The translations under genes were made by a program, and so were the position numbers. The notes beneath the pieces are model-generated. The model was not told the origin of the DNA, made no database searches, and saw nothing but the letters and a program-made list of their open reading frames with translations. Source: Flavobacteriales bacterium (GTDB lineage: Bacteria > Bacteroidota > Bacteroidia > Flavobacteriales > UBA1820). Taken from it: a stretch of DNA of 64,000 nucleotides. How positions within the stretch are numbered: position 1 is the first letter of the stretch; every line of letters begins with the position of its first letter. Positions 9,237 to 20,140 of this stretch are shown here, piece after piece. The stretch lies in NCBI GenBank assembly GCA_003150615.1, contig QALN01000012.1, forward strand, positions 100,352 to 164,351. The letters are read 5' to 3'.

Positions 9237-9247
9237 GTGTTAAAACT

Positions 9248-9281
9248 TTTGGAAACTTCCCGTATAAAAACGCTACTTTTG
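9248..9281 (+). promoter_or_regulatory. Promoter of topA
   Basis: TTTG (9248-9251), 22 nt, TACTTTTG (9274-9281); leader of about 20 nt. Confidence 0.6.
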
Positions 9282-9303
9282 TGCCTTGTTAAAAAGATGA
9301 GTT

Positions 9304-11691
9304 ATGGCAAAAAACCTGGTTATAGTCGAATCCCCCGCTAAAGCGAAAACCATAGAAAAGTTCCTCGGAACGGCCTACAAGGTCGAATCTTCGTTCGGCC
9401 ACATAGCCGATTTGCCGGGGAAAAAACTGGGGATAGACGTGGATAACGGTTTCGAGCCGCAGTACGAAATAGATCCCGAAAAAAAGGAACTGGTCAAAAA
9501 ACTGAAGACCATGTCCAAAGCCGCCGAAATGGTGTACCTGGCATCCGATGAGGACCGCGAAGGTGAGGCAATAGCGTGGCACCTGTATGAAAACCTCGGC
9601 CTGAACGAAGGCACTTCGCGCCGCATAGTATTCCATGAGATAACCAAGAATGCCATACTACACGCGATAGAAAACCCACGTTCGATAGACATAAACCTGG
9701 TCAACGCACAACAGGCGCGCCGGGTACTGGACCGTCTGGTTGGTTACGAGATATCGCCGCTTTTGTGGCGTAAGATAAAAAGCGGATTGTCTGCCGGGCG
9801 GGTACAGTCTGTGGCCGTGCGTCTTATAGTCGAACGCGAACGCGAAATACAGGCTTTCACTAGCCGTTCGTCGTATAAAGTATCCGCCGAATTCACTACT
9901 GGCGACGGTTCTGTGGTGAAGGCTGAAATGGCGCACCGCTTCGACACGAAGGAAGAAGCCGGTGCTTTCCTTTCGGATTGCGCCGTATCGTCGTTTTCCG
10001 TCGGGCAAGTGGAGACTAAACCGGCAAAACGCACGCCGGCGCCGCCGTTTACCACGTCAACCCTGCAGCAGGAGGCCTCGCGCAAACTGGGATATTCCGT
10101 GTCGCAGACCATGACGCTGGCTCAGAGGTTATACGAGGCCGGTCTTATCACGTACATGCGTACCGACTCGGTAAACCTTTCCGATGAGGCTGTGGCTAAG
10201 ATAAAAGCCGAAGTGGGAAGGCGGTACGGTGAACAGTACAGCCGCCCGCGTACGTACCATACGACCTCCAAAGGCGCACAGGAAGCTCACGAGGCCATAC
10301 GCCCCACTTATATGGAAAAAGAGGTTGCCGGAGCCGACGAACGCCAGAAAAAACTATACAACCTGATATGGCGCAGGGCGATAGCCTGCCAGATGGAAGA
10401 TGCACGCCTTGAACGTACAACGGCTCAGATATTGGTGTCGCAGTCGGAACACACTATGACCGCTTCGGGCGAAGTTCTCCTTTTCGACGGGTTTCTGAAA
10501 GTGTACGGTTTCGATAGCGATGCGGATGACGACGAAAACGAAAAAGACGGCACATTGCCCAAGCTCGGCGCTGGCCAGATGCTTACATACAGAACGATAA
10601 CCGCTACCGAACGTTTCACCAAAGCTCCTGCTCGTTACGGCGAGGCTGCGTTGGTGAAAAAACTGGAGGAACTCGGTATAGGGCGCCCGTCCACTTATGC
10701 GCCTACCATATCTACGATACAACGACGCGGCTATGTGGAAAAGGGCGACCGCGAAGGCACGCCGCGCAATTATACCGTACTCGATCTTTCCGACGGGCGC
10801 ATATCCGACCGTAAGATGACGGAAAATTACGGTTCGGACAAGGGTAAACTGTTGCCTACGGATATAGGCATCGTTGTGAACGACTTTCTGGTGGAGCATT
10901 TCCCCAACATCGTGGATTATAAATTCACGGCTCAGGCCGAAGAAGAACTGGACGATATCGCTACCGGTAAACTCGACTGGAAAAAGTCCACTGGCGAGTT
11001 TTATTCCAAATTCCATGCGCTTGTCAGCGACGTGGCTCAAAATGCTGAACGCACTACCGGCGAGCGTGTGCTTGGTGAGCATCCCCAGACGAAAAGACAG
11101 GTGTCGGTACGTATAGGCCGTTTCGGTCCGATGGCTCAGATAGGTACTGCGGACGATGATGAAAAACCGTTATTCGCTTCCCTTCTCAAAGGCCAGTCGA
11201 TAAATGACATAACCCTCGAACAGGCGCTCGATTTGTTCCGTCTTCCCCGCACGGTGGGTGAAAGGGACGGGAAAAAAATAACGGCTGCCATAGGCCGTTT
11301 CGGTCCATACCTTAAATGGAGCGACAAATTCGTGTCCCTGCGGGAGGCTGACGGTGACGACCCGCTTACCGTTACTCTGGAGCGGGCTTTGGAGCTTATC
11401 GACGCTAAAATATCCGCCGATGCAGCACGCCAGATAAACGTGTTCGACGAACAGGAACCGGTCATAAAAGTCCTGAACGGCCGTTTCGGGCCGTATATAT
11501 CCATCGGTAAGGAAAATATAAAGATTCCCAAAGATACCGATCCGGCGTCGCTTACCCGCGAAGATTGTCTGCGTTTGCAGGCCGAGGCCGCTGCTGCGCC
11601 AAAGAAAAAAACGGTTAGAAAATCCGCTTCGGCAGCCGGAACCGCCTCCGGAAAGAAATCTCCGGCAAAAGCCAAAGCGAAAAAGAAATAA
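9304..11691 (+). CDS. topA: DNA topoisomerase I
   Basis: 795 aa type IA topoisomerase that relaxes negative supercoils. The TOPRIM domain starts at residue 4 (NLVIVESPAKAKTIEKFLG) and has the acidic cluster SDEDREGEA at 81-89. The nucleophile is Tyr284 in GLITYMRTDS. Instead of zinc fingers, the C-terminus holds repeated FGPY/FGPM modules (RIGRFGPM, AIGRFGPYLKW, LNGRFGPYIS) and a lysine/alanine-rich tail (KKKTVRK ... KAKAKKK), as in other Bacteroidota. Own promoter and terminator flank it. Confidence 0.97.
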   Translation: MAKNLVIVESPAKAKTIEKFLGTAYKVESSFGHIADLPGKKLGIDVDNGFEPQYEIDPEKKELVKKLKTMSKAAEMVYLASDEDREGEAIAWHLYENLGLNEGTSRRIVFHEITKNAILHAIENPRSIDINLVNAQQARRVLDRLVGYEISPLLWRKIKSGLSAGRVQSVAVRLIVEREREIQAFTSRSSYKVSAEFTTGDGSVVKAEMAHRFDTKEEAGAFLSDCAVSSFSVGQVETKPAKRTPAPPFTTSTLQQEASRKLGYSVSQTMTLAQRLYEAGLITYMRTDSVNLSDEAVAKIKAEVGRRYGEQYSRPRTYHTTSKGAQEAHEAIRPTYMEKEVAGADERQKKLYNLIWRRAIACQMEDARLERTTAQILVSQSEHTMTASGEVLLFDGFLKVYGFDSDADDDENEKDGTLPKLGAGQMLTYRTITATERFTKAPARYGEAALVKKLEELGIGRPSTYAPTISTIQRRGYVEKGDREGTPRNYTVLDLSDGRISDRKMTENYGSDKGKLLPTDIGIVVNDFLVEHFPNIVDYKFTAQAEEELDDIATGKLDWKKSTGEFYSKFHALVSDVAQNAERTTGERVLGEHPQTKRQVSVRIGRFGPMAQIGTADDDEKPLFASLLKGQSINDITLEQALDLFRLPRTVGERDGKKITAAIGRFGPYLKWSDKFVSLREADGDDPLTVTLERALELIDAKISADAARQINVFDEQEPVIKVLNGRFGPYISIGKENIKIPKDTDPASLTREDCLRLQAEAAAAPKKKTVRKSASAAGTASGKKSPAKAKAKKK

Positions 11692-11706
11692 CGGCTTTAC
11701 GGCATG

Positions 11707-11744
11707 AAAAAGCGCGCACTCTCATTCGGTGCGCGCTTTTTTTG
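11707..11744 (+). terminator. Terminator of topA
   Basis: AAAAAGCGCGCAC (11707-11719) pairs with GTGCGCGCTTTTT (11729-11741), followed by more T. Confidence 0.9.
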
Positions 11745-11796
11745 TGACAATATGTCAGATGTGGCATGACACAGGCCTCCTGGCACGCTAATTGAA
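11745..11796 (+). promoter_or_regulatory. Candidate sigma-54 promoter with TGACA half-sites before dnaK
   Basis: TGGCACG (11781-11787), 4 nt, TTGAA (11792-11796) resembles the -24/-12 sigma-54 consensus TGGCACG-N4-TTGCA with one deviation at the -12 GC. Just upstream are three half-sites: TGACA (11745-11749), TGTCA (11753-11757) and TGACA (11767-11771). No good TAnnTTTG promoter is seen at a suitable distance. The predicted start would leave a leader of about 45 nt. Confidence 0.4.
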
Positions 11797-11850
11797 AGGT
11801 ATAAAGAGGAAAACAAAAAAGAATATAAACCAAATACCTTAAAAATAACG

Positions 11851-13776
11851 ATGAGCAACAAAATCATTGGCATTGACCTTGGTACCACCAACTCCGTGGT
11901 ATCGGTGATGGAAGGTAACGAACCTACCGTCATAACCAATTCCGAAGGCAAACGCACGACGCCTTCGGTGATATCGTTCGACAAGAACGGTGAACGCAAA
12001 ACCGGCGATCCCGCCAAACGCCAGGCAGTGAACAACCCGAAAGGAACTGTTTACTCCATCAAGCGTTTTATGGGCGAGAAATACAGCCATCTCGAAAAGG
12101 AAGCAAAACGCATGCCTTACGAAATAAAACAGGGACCTAACGACACGCCTCGCGTACAGCTTAACGGGCGCGAGTATTCTCCGCAGGAACTTTCGGCCAT
12201 GATACTTCAGAAGATGAAACAGACGGCAGAAGATTATCTTGGCGAAAAAGTCGACCGCGCAGTTATTACCGTTCCTGCGTACTTTAACGACGCTCAGCGC
12301 CAGGCAACCAAAGAAGCCGGTGAAATAGCCGGTCTGAAAGTGGAGCGTATTATAAACGAGCCTACCGCAGCCGCTCTGGCATACGGACTCGATAAAAATG
12401 CGCAGGACAAGAAAATCGCTGTTTATGACCTTGGCGGCGGTACTTACGATATTTCGATACTGGAACTTGGCGACGGTGTGTTCGAAGTGTTGGCCACTAA
12501 CGGCGATACGCACCTCGGCGGTGACGACTTCGACAATGCAATCATAGACTGGATAGTTTCAGAGTTTGAAAAGGCCGAAGGAATAGACCTCCGTACCGAT
12601 CCTCAGGCTATGCAGCGTATCCGCGAGGCTGCTGAAAAAGCCAAGATAGAGCTTTCTTCTTCTTCGCAGACCGAAATCAACCTGCCGTATATAACGGCTA
12701 ACGCTACCGGACCTAAGCACCTTGTGATGACGCTCACTCTGGCGCAGTTCGAGAAACTTACAGACGAGTTGGTCAACCGTACCATAAAGCCTATGGAAGA
12801 GGCATTGGCCAAAGCGGGTCTGAAGAAAACCGACATAGACGAGGTGATACTCGTCGGCGGTTCGACACGTATCCCGCGTGTACAGTCCGTAGTCGAGGAA
12901 TTCTTCGGTAAAAAACCGTCGAAAAATGTCAATCCCGACGAGGTTGTGGCTGTAGGCGCTGCCATACAAGGCGGTGTGCTTACCGGCGACCATGAGGCGC
13001 TCAAGGACATCCTCCTTCTGGACGTTACTCCGCTTTCCCTCGGTATCGAAACTATGGGCGGCGTGATGACCAAATTGATAGAGGCCAATACGACCATACC
13101 TACCAAGAAATCCGAGGTGTTCTCTACGGCGACCGACAACCAGCCTTCTGTTGATATACACGTGCTTCAGGGAGAACGCCCCATGGCTAAGGACAATAAG
13201 ACCATAGGCAAGTTCCATCTTGACGGTATAGCTCCCGCTCCGCGCGGAATACCCCAGATTGAAGTCGAATTCGATATAGACGCCAACGGCATAATACACG
13301 TTACTGCCAAGGACAAGGCCACCGGCGTATCGAAGGATATACGTATCGAGGCTTCTTCCGGTCTGTCGAAAGAGGAGATAGAACGTATGAAGAAAGAGGC
13401 CGAGATGCATGCAGAAGAGGACCGCAAGGCGCGCGAGAAAGCCGACAAAGTAAATATGGCCGATTCTCTGATATTCCAGACCGAAAAACAGCTCAAGGAA
13501 TGGGGAGACAAACTCGAACAGGGTACGCGCGAGAATATCGACACCGCTCTTGAAGCGCTCAAAAAATCCCACAAGGAAGAAAATGTAGCGCAGATAGAAA
13601 AGGATGCCGAAGCGCTCAACGCAGCTCTCCAGAAAGCCGGCGAGGAAATATACAAAAACCAACAGGCTGCCGGTGCCGATGCAGGTCAGCAGCAGGCTCA
13701 GGGCGATGCAGGTGCTTCTTCCCAGGCTAAGGGAGGAGATAACGTACAGGATGTGGACTTCGAGGAAGTGAAGTAA
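11851..13776 (+). CDS. dnaK: Chaperone DnaK (Hsp70)
   Basis: 641 aa. ATP-driven chaperone. The nucleotide-binding domain starts [18 protein letters not shown], with phosphate motifs [15 protein letters not shown] and [13 protein letters not shown]; the substrate domain includes [14 protein letters not shown]; the lid ends with a Q/A/G-rich linker and a terminal DVDFEEVK similar to the co-chaperone-binding EEVD-type tails. Neither grpE nor dnaJ is adjacent. Control may come from the sigma-54-like region at 11745-11796; a strong terminator follows. Confidence 0.98.
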   Translation: MSNKIIGIDLGTTNSVVSVMEGNEPTVITNSEGKRTTPSVISFDKNGERKTGDPAKRQAVNNPKGTVYSIKRFMGEKYSHLEKEAKRMPYEIKQGPNDTPRVQLNGREYSPQELSAMILQKMKQTAEDYLGEKVDRAVITVPAYFNDAQRQATKEAGEIAGLKVERIINEPTAAALAYGLDKNAQDKKIAVYDLGGGTYDISILELGDGVFEVLATNGDTHLGGDDFDNAIIDWIVSEFEKAEGIDLRTDPQAMQRIREAAEKAKIELSSSSQTEINLPYITANATGPKHLVMTLTLAQFEKLTDELVNRTIKPMEEALAKAGLKKTDIDEVILVGGSTRIPRVQSVVEEFFGKKPSKNVNPDEVVAVGAAIQGGVLTGDHEALKDILLLDVTPLSLGIETMGGVMTKLIEANTTIPTKKSEVFSTATDNQPSVDIHVLQGERPMAKDNKTIGKFHLDGIAPAPRGIPQIEVEFDIDANGIIHVTAKDKATGVSKDIRIEASSGLSKEEIERMKKEAEMHAEEDRKAREKADKVNMADSLIFQTEKQLKEWGDKLEQGTRENIDTALEALKKSHKEENVAQIEKDAEALNAALQKAGEEIYKNQQAAGADAGQQQAQGDAGASSQAKGGDNVQDVDFEEVK

Positions 13777-13808
13777 CCTGAAGACAAATAACTATTGTCA
13801 ATTTTTAT

Positions 13809-13849
13809 AAAACAGCGTGTGATACATTAGTATTACACGCTGTTTTTTT
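13809..13849 (+). terminator. Terminator of dnaK
   Basis: AAACAGCGTGT (13810-13820) pairs with ACACGCTGTTT (13835-13845), followed by a T run. Confidence 0.9.
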
Positions 13850-13971
13850 GTGCAAAGACTTTACATCCAATATCACGAAGTGCTGGACGATCAATGGTGA
13901 ATAGGAAAATACTTTAAATTCCAGGCTTTATGTTTTCTCAGGAGTTTTCAAAAACTATATTATCAGATATT

Positions 13972-13999
13972 AAAAAAGCCCCCGATAGAGGACGAGGGC
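13972..13999 (-). terminator. Terminator of tracrRNA
   Basis: Stem GCCCTCG/CGGGGGC with a U-tract of six. Confidence 0.8.
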
Positions 14000-14075
14000 A
14001 ACCTGAATGTTTTCACAACGGAATAATCCTTATTGTGATTTGCTTCAAATCAGTTTTCAAAACTAAGATAGATAA
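13972..14075 (-). ncRNA. tracrRNA of the type II-C CRISPR system
   Basis: The minus strand carries an anti-repeat at 14053-14032 (CTGATTTGAAGCAAATCAC, then AAT) that is almost the exact complement of the first 23 nt of the crRNA-strand repeat (one base missing, two changes). It is followed by a small hairpin with AAGGATTATTCC (14032-14019), a short linker and a terminator stem GCCCTCG/CGGGGGC (13999-13978) with six T (13977-13972). This is the canonical order anti-repeat, nexus, terminator. Homology to the repeat fades beyond about 14066. A weak -7-like box (AATATTTG, 14093-14086) suggests a start near 14075-14080; the 5' end is uncertain. The gene diverges from cas9. Confidence 0.85.
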
Positions 14076-14109
14076 TCGGGTAAAACAAATATTTATCAGA
14101 ATATTTTTA

Positions 14110-14117
14110 TAGATTTG
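14110..14117 (+). promoter_or_regulatory. -7 box of cas9
   Basis: TAGATTTG 25 nt before the cas9 ATG; it lies some 20 bp from the tracrRNA start, so the two promoters are back to back. No clear -33 TTTG. Confidence 0.45.
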
Positions 14118-14142
14118 GAAAAAATTAATAAAGAATAGTACT

Positions 14143-17100
14143 ATGAAAAACATTCTAGGACTCGATTTAGGTACGAACAGCATAGGTTGGGCTGTAGTAA
14201 ATGGCATTGTAAAAGAGAACGGGAATGAAGAGCTCGTCAATATAAAGGCTACGGGGAGCCGTATTATTCCTATGGATGCTGCAGTTTTGGGCGATTTTAA
14301 CAAAGGGAATTCAATATCACAGACCGCTAAAAGAACGGAGTTTCGGGCAAAACGCCGGTTGTATGAACGTAATATACTACGCAGGGACAGATTACACAGG
14401 ATACTCGACATTTTAGGTTTTTTACCTTCTCATTATGTTGCGGAGCTCGATAGGTATGGTAAGGTACTGAAAGACAGAGAGCCGAAACTCGTTTGGCGTA
14501 AAAGTGAAACGGGCCGGCCCGAATTTATATTCATGGATTCATTCAATGAGATGTTATCTGATTTTAAAAAAAATCAACCGCAACTCGTTGGCGGGAACAA
14601 AAAAGTGCCTTATGATTGGACGATTTATTATCTGCGGAAGAAAGCTTTAAGCGAGAAAATATCAAAAGAAGAATTAGCCTGGATTCTTTTGAATTTCAAT
14701 CAAAAACGCGGGTATTACCAGTTGAGGGGAGAAGAAGAAACGGATAAGGATAACAAGGACGTTGAATTTTATGCGCTGAAAGTTGTCGCCGTAGAAGATT
14801 CTGGTGAGAAAAAAGGGAAGGATGTCTGGTATAATATTCATCTGGAAAACGGATGGGTGTACCGTAGGACCAGCAGCTATCCTCTGGATTGGGTCGGAAA
14901 AGTAAAGGAATTCATTGTAACGACAGATGTCGGAGTTGACGGGACTCCTAAAAAAGATAAGGAGGGCAATGTAAAACGTTCTTTTCGTGCTCCTAAAGAA
15001 GATGATTGGGGGTTGTTGAAAAAGAAAACGGAAGCCGACATCGACCACTCGCACAAAACGGTCGGTGCTTATATATACGATATTCTTTTACAGAACCCAT
15101 GTCAAAAGATCCGCGGCAAACTTGTGCGGACCATAGAGCGTAAATACTATAAAGATGAACTGAAACAAATTCTGGAAAAACAGATGGAGTTTCACCCTGA
15201 ACTTAGGGACAGGAAACTTTATGCCTCCTGTGTGAATGAATTGTATTCTAATAATGAAGCGCATCGCAATAATATTTCCGCGCGAGGTTTTTCTTATCTG
15301 TTTTTAGACGATATCATATTTTACCAGCGTCCGTTAAAGAGTAAAAAATCATTGATAGATAACTGCCCTTACGAAAAAAACAGTCATCAGGATAAAGACA
15401 CCGGAAAGACGGAATATTTCGATGTTAAGTGTATCGCCAAATCCCATCCTTTGTTTCAGGAATTTCGCCTGTGGCAGTTTGTAAAAAACCTGCGTATTTA
15501 TAGAAAAGAGATGAGACGGGATACGGATGTTACGGGTGAATTTCTCAGGACAGATGAAGATTACGTAGCATTGTTCGAGTGGTTGAATGATAAAAAAGAG
15601 ATAAAACAGGATGGCCTTTTAAAATATCCTCCTTTCGGATTGAAAAAAGAAGCGGGAAATTATCGTTGGAACTATGTGGAAGACAAATCTTATCCATGCA
15701 ATGAAACCCGTTCGTCGATATTGCTCGGTCTGGAAAAATCCGGTGTGCCAGAAGATTTTCTGACCAGAGAAAAAGAAGAGGCGTTATGGCATATCTTGTA
15801 TTCTGTCAGTGACAGGCAGGAAATAACAAAAGCGTTGAGAACATTCGCCATGAAACACGAATTGACAGATGCCGATGCTTTTGTTTCCGTTTTCGGGAAA
15901 TGCCCTCCGTTTGAAAAGGCTTACGGTTCTTATTCTGCAAAAGCTATTAAGAAATTGCTGCCGTTGATGCGTATGGGAAAATACTGGAGTGAAGACGCGA
16001 TAGATGTTTCTACACGGGGCAGAATCAATAAGATAATATCGGGTGAATATGATGAGAGCATCAGAAACAGGGTAAGGGAGAAGGCAGTTAAACTGACCGA
16101 TATTTCCGATTTCAAAGGACTACCGGTATGGTTGGCTTGTTATATTGTCTATGACCGTCATTCGGAAGCAAAAGAAATTGACAAATGGGAGTCACCTGCC
16201 GATATCGATACTTATTTAAAGGCGTTTAAACAACATTCTCTGAAAAATCCGATCGTAGAGCAGGTCATAACCGAAACATTGCGCACTGTGCGCGATATAT
16301 GGAAACAGGTAGGGCATATAGATGAGATCCATGTGGAGTTGGGGCGTGAAATGAAGTCGCCGGCAGATAAGCGCGCACGAATTACACGGAAGATTTTAGA
16401 AAATGAAAATACCAATTTGCGTATAAAATACCTGCTTTCCGAATTTTTAAACCCGGAATTCGGGATAGAGAACGTCCGTCCTCAGTCCACGAGTCAGCAG
16501 GATATCCTACGTATATATGAAGACGGGGTTTTAAACAGCGTTTCAAATATGCCGGAAGATATAGACGGCATTTTAAAGAAATTCAATGAAAGCGATATAA
16601 AAAAACGCCCGACAAAGTCCGAGGTAATGCGGTATAAACTTTGGCTGGAACAGAAATACCGCTCACCTTATACCGGAGATGTTATACCGCTTGGGCAACT
16701 GTTCACTCCTGCCTATGAAATAGAGCATGTCATTCCTCAATCCCGTTATTTCGATAACTCTTTCAGCAACAAAGTTATTTGCGAAGCGGCAGTAAATAGA
16801 CTCAAAGATAATATGTTGGGTCATGAATTTATCAAGGAGTACCATGGCGCAAAGGTGGAACTTGGTTTTGGAAAAGCCGTCACTATATTTTCTGTGGAAG
16901 AATATGAACAATTTGTGAAAGATAACTATTCGCGTAGTGGTGGGAAGATGAAAAAACTGTTGATGGATGATATTCCGGACGATTTTATCTCTCGTCAGGC
17001 AAATGACTCCGCATATGTCAGTAAAATGATCAAGACGCTATTGTCGAATATTGTCCGGGAAAAAGACGAACAGGAAGCCATCTCCAAAAACGTGGTACCG

Positions 17101-18681
17101 TGTACCGGGGGAATTACAGACCGGCTTAAGAAAGATTGGGGGGTTAACGATGTTTGGAATAGAATAATACTCCCCCGTTTTCGACGTATGAATGAATTGA
17201 CCGGAACGACGAATTTCACGGATAAGAACGTCAACGGCCATGAAATTCCAATGATGCCGTTCGAATTGCAAAGAGGATTTAACAAGAAGAGGATCGATCA
17301 CAGACATCACGCTATGGATGCAATTGTGATAGCTTGCACCACACGAAATCATGTAAATTTATTGAATAATGAAGCGGCTCGTTCGGAGAATAGAGCGAAT
17401 AGGGGGCGGTTGTCCCGTGATCTGCGCAGGTATGAAAAAGCGATGATAAACGGAAAAGAAAGAGAGGTGCCAAAGGAGTTTAAAAAGCCCTGGGATACAT
17501 TTACAACGGATATGGAGATTGCATTGCGGGATATTGTCGTTAGTTTCAAACAAAATTTGCGGGTAATAAATAGGGCTAAAAATTGTTATTGCCATTTCGA
17601 GAATGGCAAAAAAGTATTAAGTGAACAGGTAAAAGGTGCTAATTGGTCCATACGCAAGCCGATGCACAAGGATACCATTTTTGGAGAAGTGAACCTTCGC
17701 AGGAAAAAGGCCGTATCATTAAAAGAAGCTATTGAAAATCCAAAAAATATTATAAACAAAGATTTTAAGGAAAGGTTGATATCTCTGTTGAATGCCGGCT
17801 TTGAAGAGAAGAAAATAAAGAAATATTTTGAAGACGACAAAGATACATGGGCTGATGTGGACCTGTCGAAGATAGAGGTTTACTATTTCACAAAAGACAC
17901 AAACGAGCGGTTCTTTGCCTCTAGAAAACCACTGGATAGTAGTTTTGATAAAGATAAAATCGAAAAACAAATTTCGGACACAGGCATCCAAAAGATATTG
18001 CTGCGTCATTTGGAATCGAAAGGGAATGATCCTAAAATAGCTTTTTCTCCGGAGGGGATAGACGATATGAATCGCAACATTGTAGCTTTAAATAATGGTA
18101 AATATCATCAGCCTATCGTTAAAGTGCGTGTTTATGAGGAGGGTTCCAAATTTGCTGTCGGATCTACAGGTAATAAATCGTCCAAATTCGTAGAAGCAGC
18201 CAAGGATACGAATTTGTTTTTCGCCGTATACTGTTTACAAGTAGTGAATAAAAAGACTGGTGATATACGTAAGGGCAGGACTTATGATACAATTCCGCTC
18301 AATGTCGTAATTGACAGACGAAAACAGGGTTTACCGGCAGTCCCGGAGAGGGATAAAGACGGAAATGAGTTTATGTTCGTCCTGTCGCCTGGTGACTTGG
18401 TGTACGTGCCTACAACTGAGGATTTGGAGAATGGAAGTATAGCCCGGCCGATAGATAAGAGCAGGATTTATAAGATGGTTTCGTGTAATAAAAAACAATG
18501 CTTTTTTATTCAGTATACGGTTGCGAAATCTATTGTTGACAAGGTGGAATTTTCTTCTTCAAATAAAATGGAAAAAGCGTTGACCGGTGAAATGATAAAA
18601 GAAATTTGCGTCCCGGTAAAAGTCGACAGATTAGGCCGTGTGCTGAAAATAGGCGATTTATGTGTTGGATCTGACAGATGA
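14143..18681 (+). CDS. cas9: Type II-C CRISPR endonuclease Cas9
   Basis: 1512 aa, at the long end of Bacteroidota Cas9 proteins. RNA-guided double-strand DNase. RuvC-I has Asp8 in LGLDLGTNSIGWAV; the arginine-rich bridge helix is in RTEFRAKRRLYERN; RuvC-II has Glu732 in HVELGREMK; the HNH domain has His862 in YEIEHVIPQSRYF, with Asn885 in the distal position; RuvC-III has His1056 and Asp1059 in DHRHHAMDAIV. All catalytic residues are present, so it should be an active nuclease. The gene looks more A/T rich than its flanks, consistent with horizontal transfer. cas1 follows after 83 bp. No csn2 or cas4 is present, which defines subtype II-C. Confidence 0.97.
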   Translation: MKNILGLDLGTNSIGWAVVNGIVKENGNEELVNIKATGSRIIPMDAAVLGDFNKGNSISQTAKRTEFRAKRRLYERNILRRDRLHRILDILGFLPSHYVAELDRYGKVLKDREPKLVWRKSETGRPEFIFMDSFNEMLSDFKKNQPQLVGGNKKVPYDWTIYYLRKKALSEKISKEELAWILLNFNQKRGYYQLRGEEETDKDNKDVEFYALKVVAVEDSGEKKGKDVWYNIHLENGWVYRRTSSYPLDWVGKVKEFIVTTDVGVDGTPKKDKEGNVKRSFRAPKEDDWGLLKKKTEADIDHSHKTVGAYIYDILLQNPCQKIRGKLVRTIERKYYKDELKQILEKQMEFHPELRDRKLYASCVNELYSNNEAHRNNISARGFSYLFLDDIIFYQRPLKSKKSLIDNCPYEKNSHQDKDTGKTEYFDVKCIAKSHPLFQEFRLWQFVKNLRIYRKEMRRDTDVTGEFLRTDEDYVALFEWLNDKKEIKQDGLLKYPPFGLKKEAGNYRWNYVEDKSYPCNETRSSILLGLEKSGVPEDFLTREKEEALWHILYSVSDRQEITKALRTFAMKHELTDADAFVSVFGKCPPFEKAYGSYSAKAIKKLLPLMRMGKYWSEDAIDVSTRGRINKIISGEYDESIRNRVREKAVKLTDISDFKGLPVWLACYIVYDRHSEAKEIDKWESPADIDTYLKAFKQHSLKNPIVEQVITETLRTVRDIWKQVGHIDEIHVELGREMKSPADKRARITRKILENENTNLRIKYLLSEFLNPEFGIENVRPQSTSQQDILRIYEDGVLNSVSNMPEDIDGILKKFNESDIKKRPTKSEVMRYKLWLEQKYRSPYTGDVIPLGQLFTPAYEIEHVIPQSRYFDNSFSNKVICEAAVNRLKDNMLGHEFIKEYHGAKVELGFGKAVTIFSVEEYEQFVKDNYSRSGGKMKKLLMDDIPDDFISRQANDSAYVSKMIKTLLSNIVREKDEQEAISKNVVPCTGGITDRLKKDWGVNDVWNRIILPRFRRMNELTGTTNFTDKNVNGHEIPMMPFELQRGFNKKRIDHRHHAMDAIVIACTTRNHVNLLNNEAARSENRANRGRLSRDLRRYEKAMINGKEREVPKEFKKPWDTFTTDMEIALRDIVVSFKQNLRVINRAKNCYCHFENGKKVLSEQVKGANWSIRKPMHKDTIFGEVNLRRKKAVSLKEAIENPKNIINKDFKERLISLLNAGFEEKKIKKYFEDDKDTWADVDLSKIEVYYFTKDTNERFFASRKPLDSSFDKDKIEKQISDTGIQKILLRHLESKGNDPKIAFSPEGIDDMNRNIVALNNGKYHQPIVKVRVYEEGSKFAVGSTGNKSSKFVEAAKDTNLFFAVYCLQVVNKKTGDIRKGRTYDTIPLNVVIDRRKQGLPAVPERDKDGNEFMFVLSPGDLVYVPTTEDLENGSIARPIDKSRIYKMVSCNKKQCFFIQYTVAKSIVDKVEFSSSNKMEKALTGEMIKEICVPVKVDRLGRVLKIGDLCVGSDR

Positions 18682-18764
18682 TGGTTGCTGAGGTATTCTC
18701 TGATAAACGTCTGACGGTTAAAAAAGAAAGAATGAGCGATATTTCCTAAACTCTTAATTATACC

Positions 18765-20032
<1,268 letters not shown>

Positions 20033-20035
20033 AAT

Positions 20036-20066
20036 AAAAAATCCCGTAGTAAAACGGGATTTTTGT
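20036..20066. terminator. Bidirectional terminator between cas2 and the array
   Basis: AAAAAATCCCGT (20036-20047) pairs with ACGGGATTTTT (20054-20064). T runs exist on both strands, so it could stop both the cas mRNA and leftward crRNA transcripts leaving the array. Confidence 0.85.
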
Positions 20067-20140
20067 TAGGAAACAACACGTTTTTTTATTTTCTAATTTG
20101 CCACATAATTCTCTGGATATTAGCGAATAATGTGTATTCA
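20067..20140. other. Probable CRISPR leader
   Basis: A/T-rich 74-bp stretch between the cas2 terminator and the first perfect repeat. In type II-C arrays with repeat promoters, new spacers are added at the end towards which transcription runs; the perfect repeats here and the degenerate repeat at the other end support this end as leader. Confidence 0.5.

Noticed and set aside
13930..14112. Small rightward ORF before cas9
   Set aside because: It covers the tracrRNA gene and cas9 promoter, and its translation looks random.
18682..18764. Additional cas gene (csn2 or cas4) between cas9 and cas1
   Set aside because: Only 83 bp, no frame; the operon is cas9-cas1-cas2, subtype II-C.
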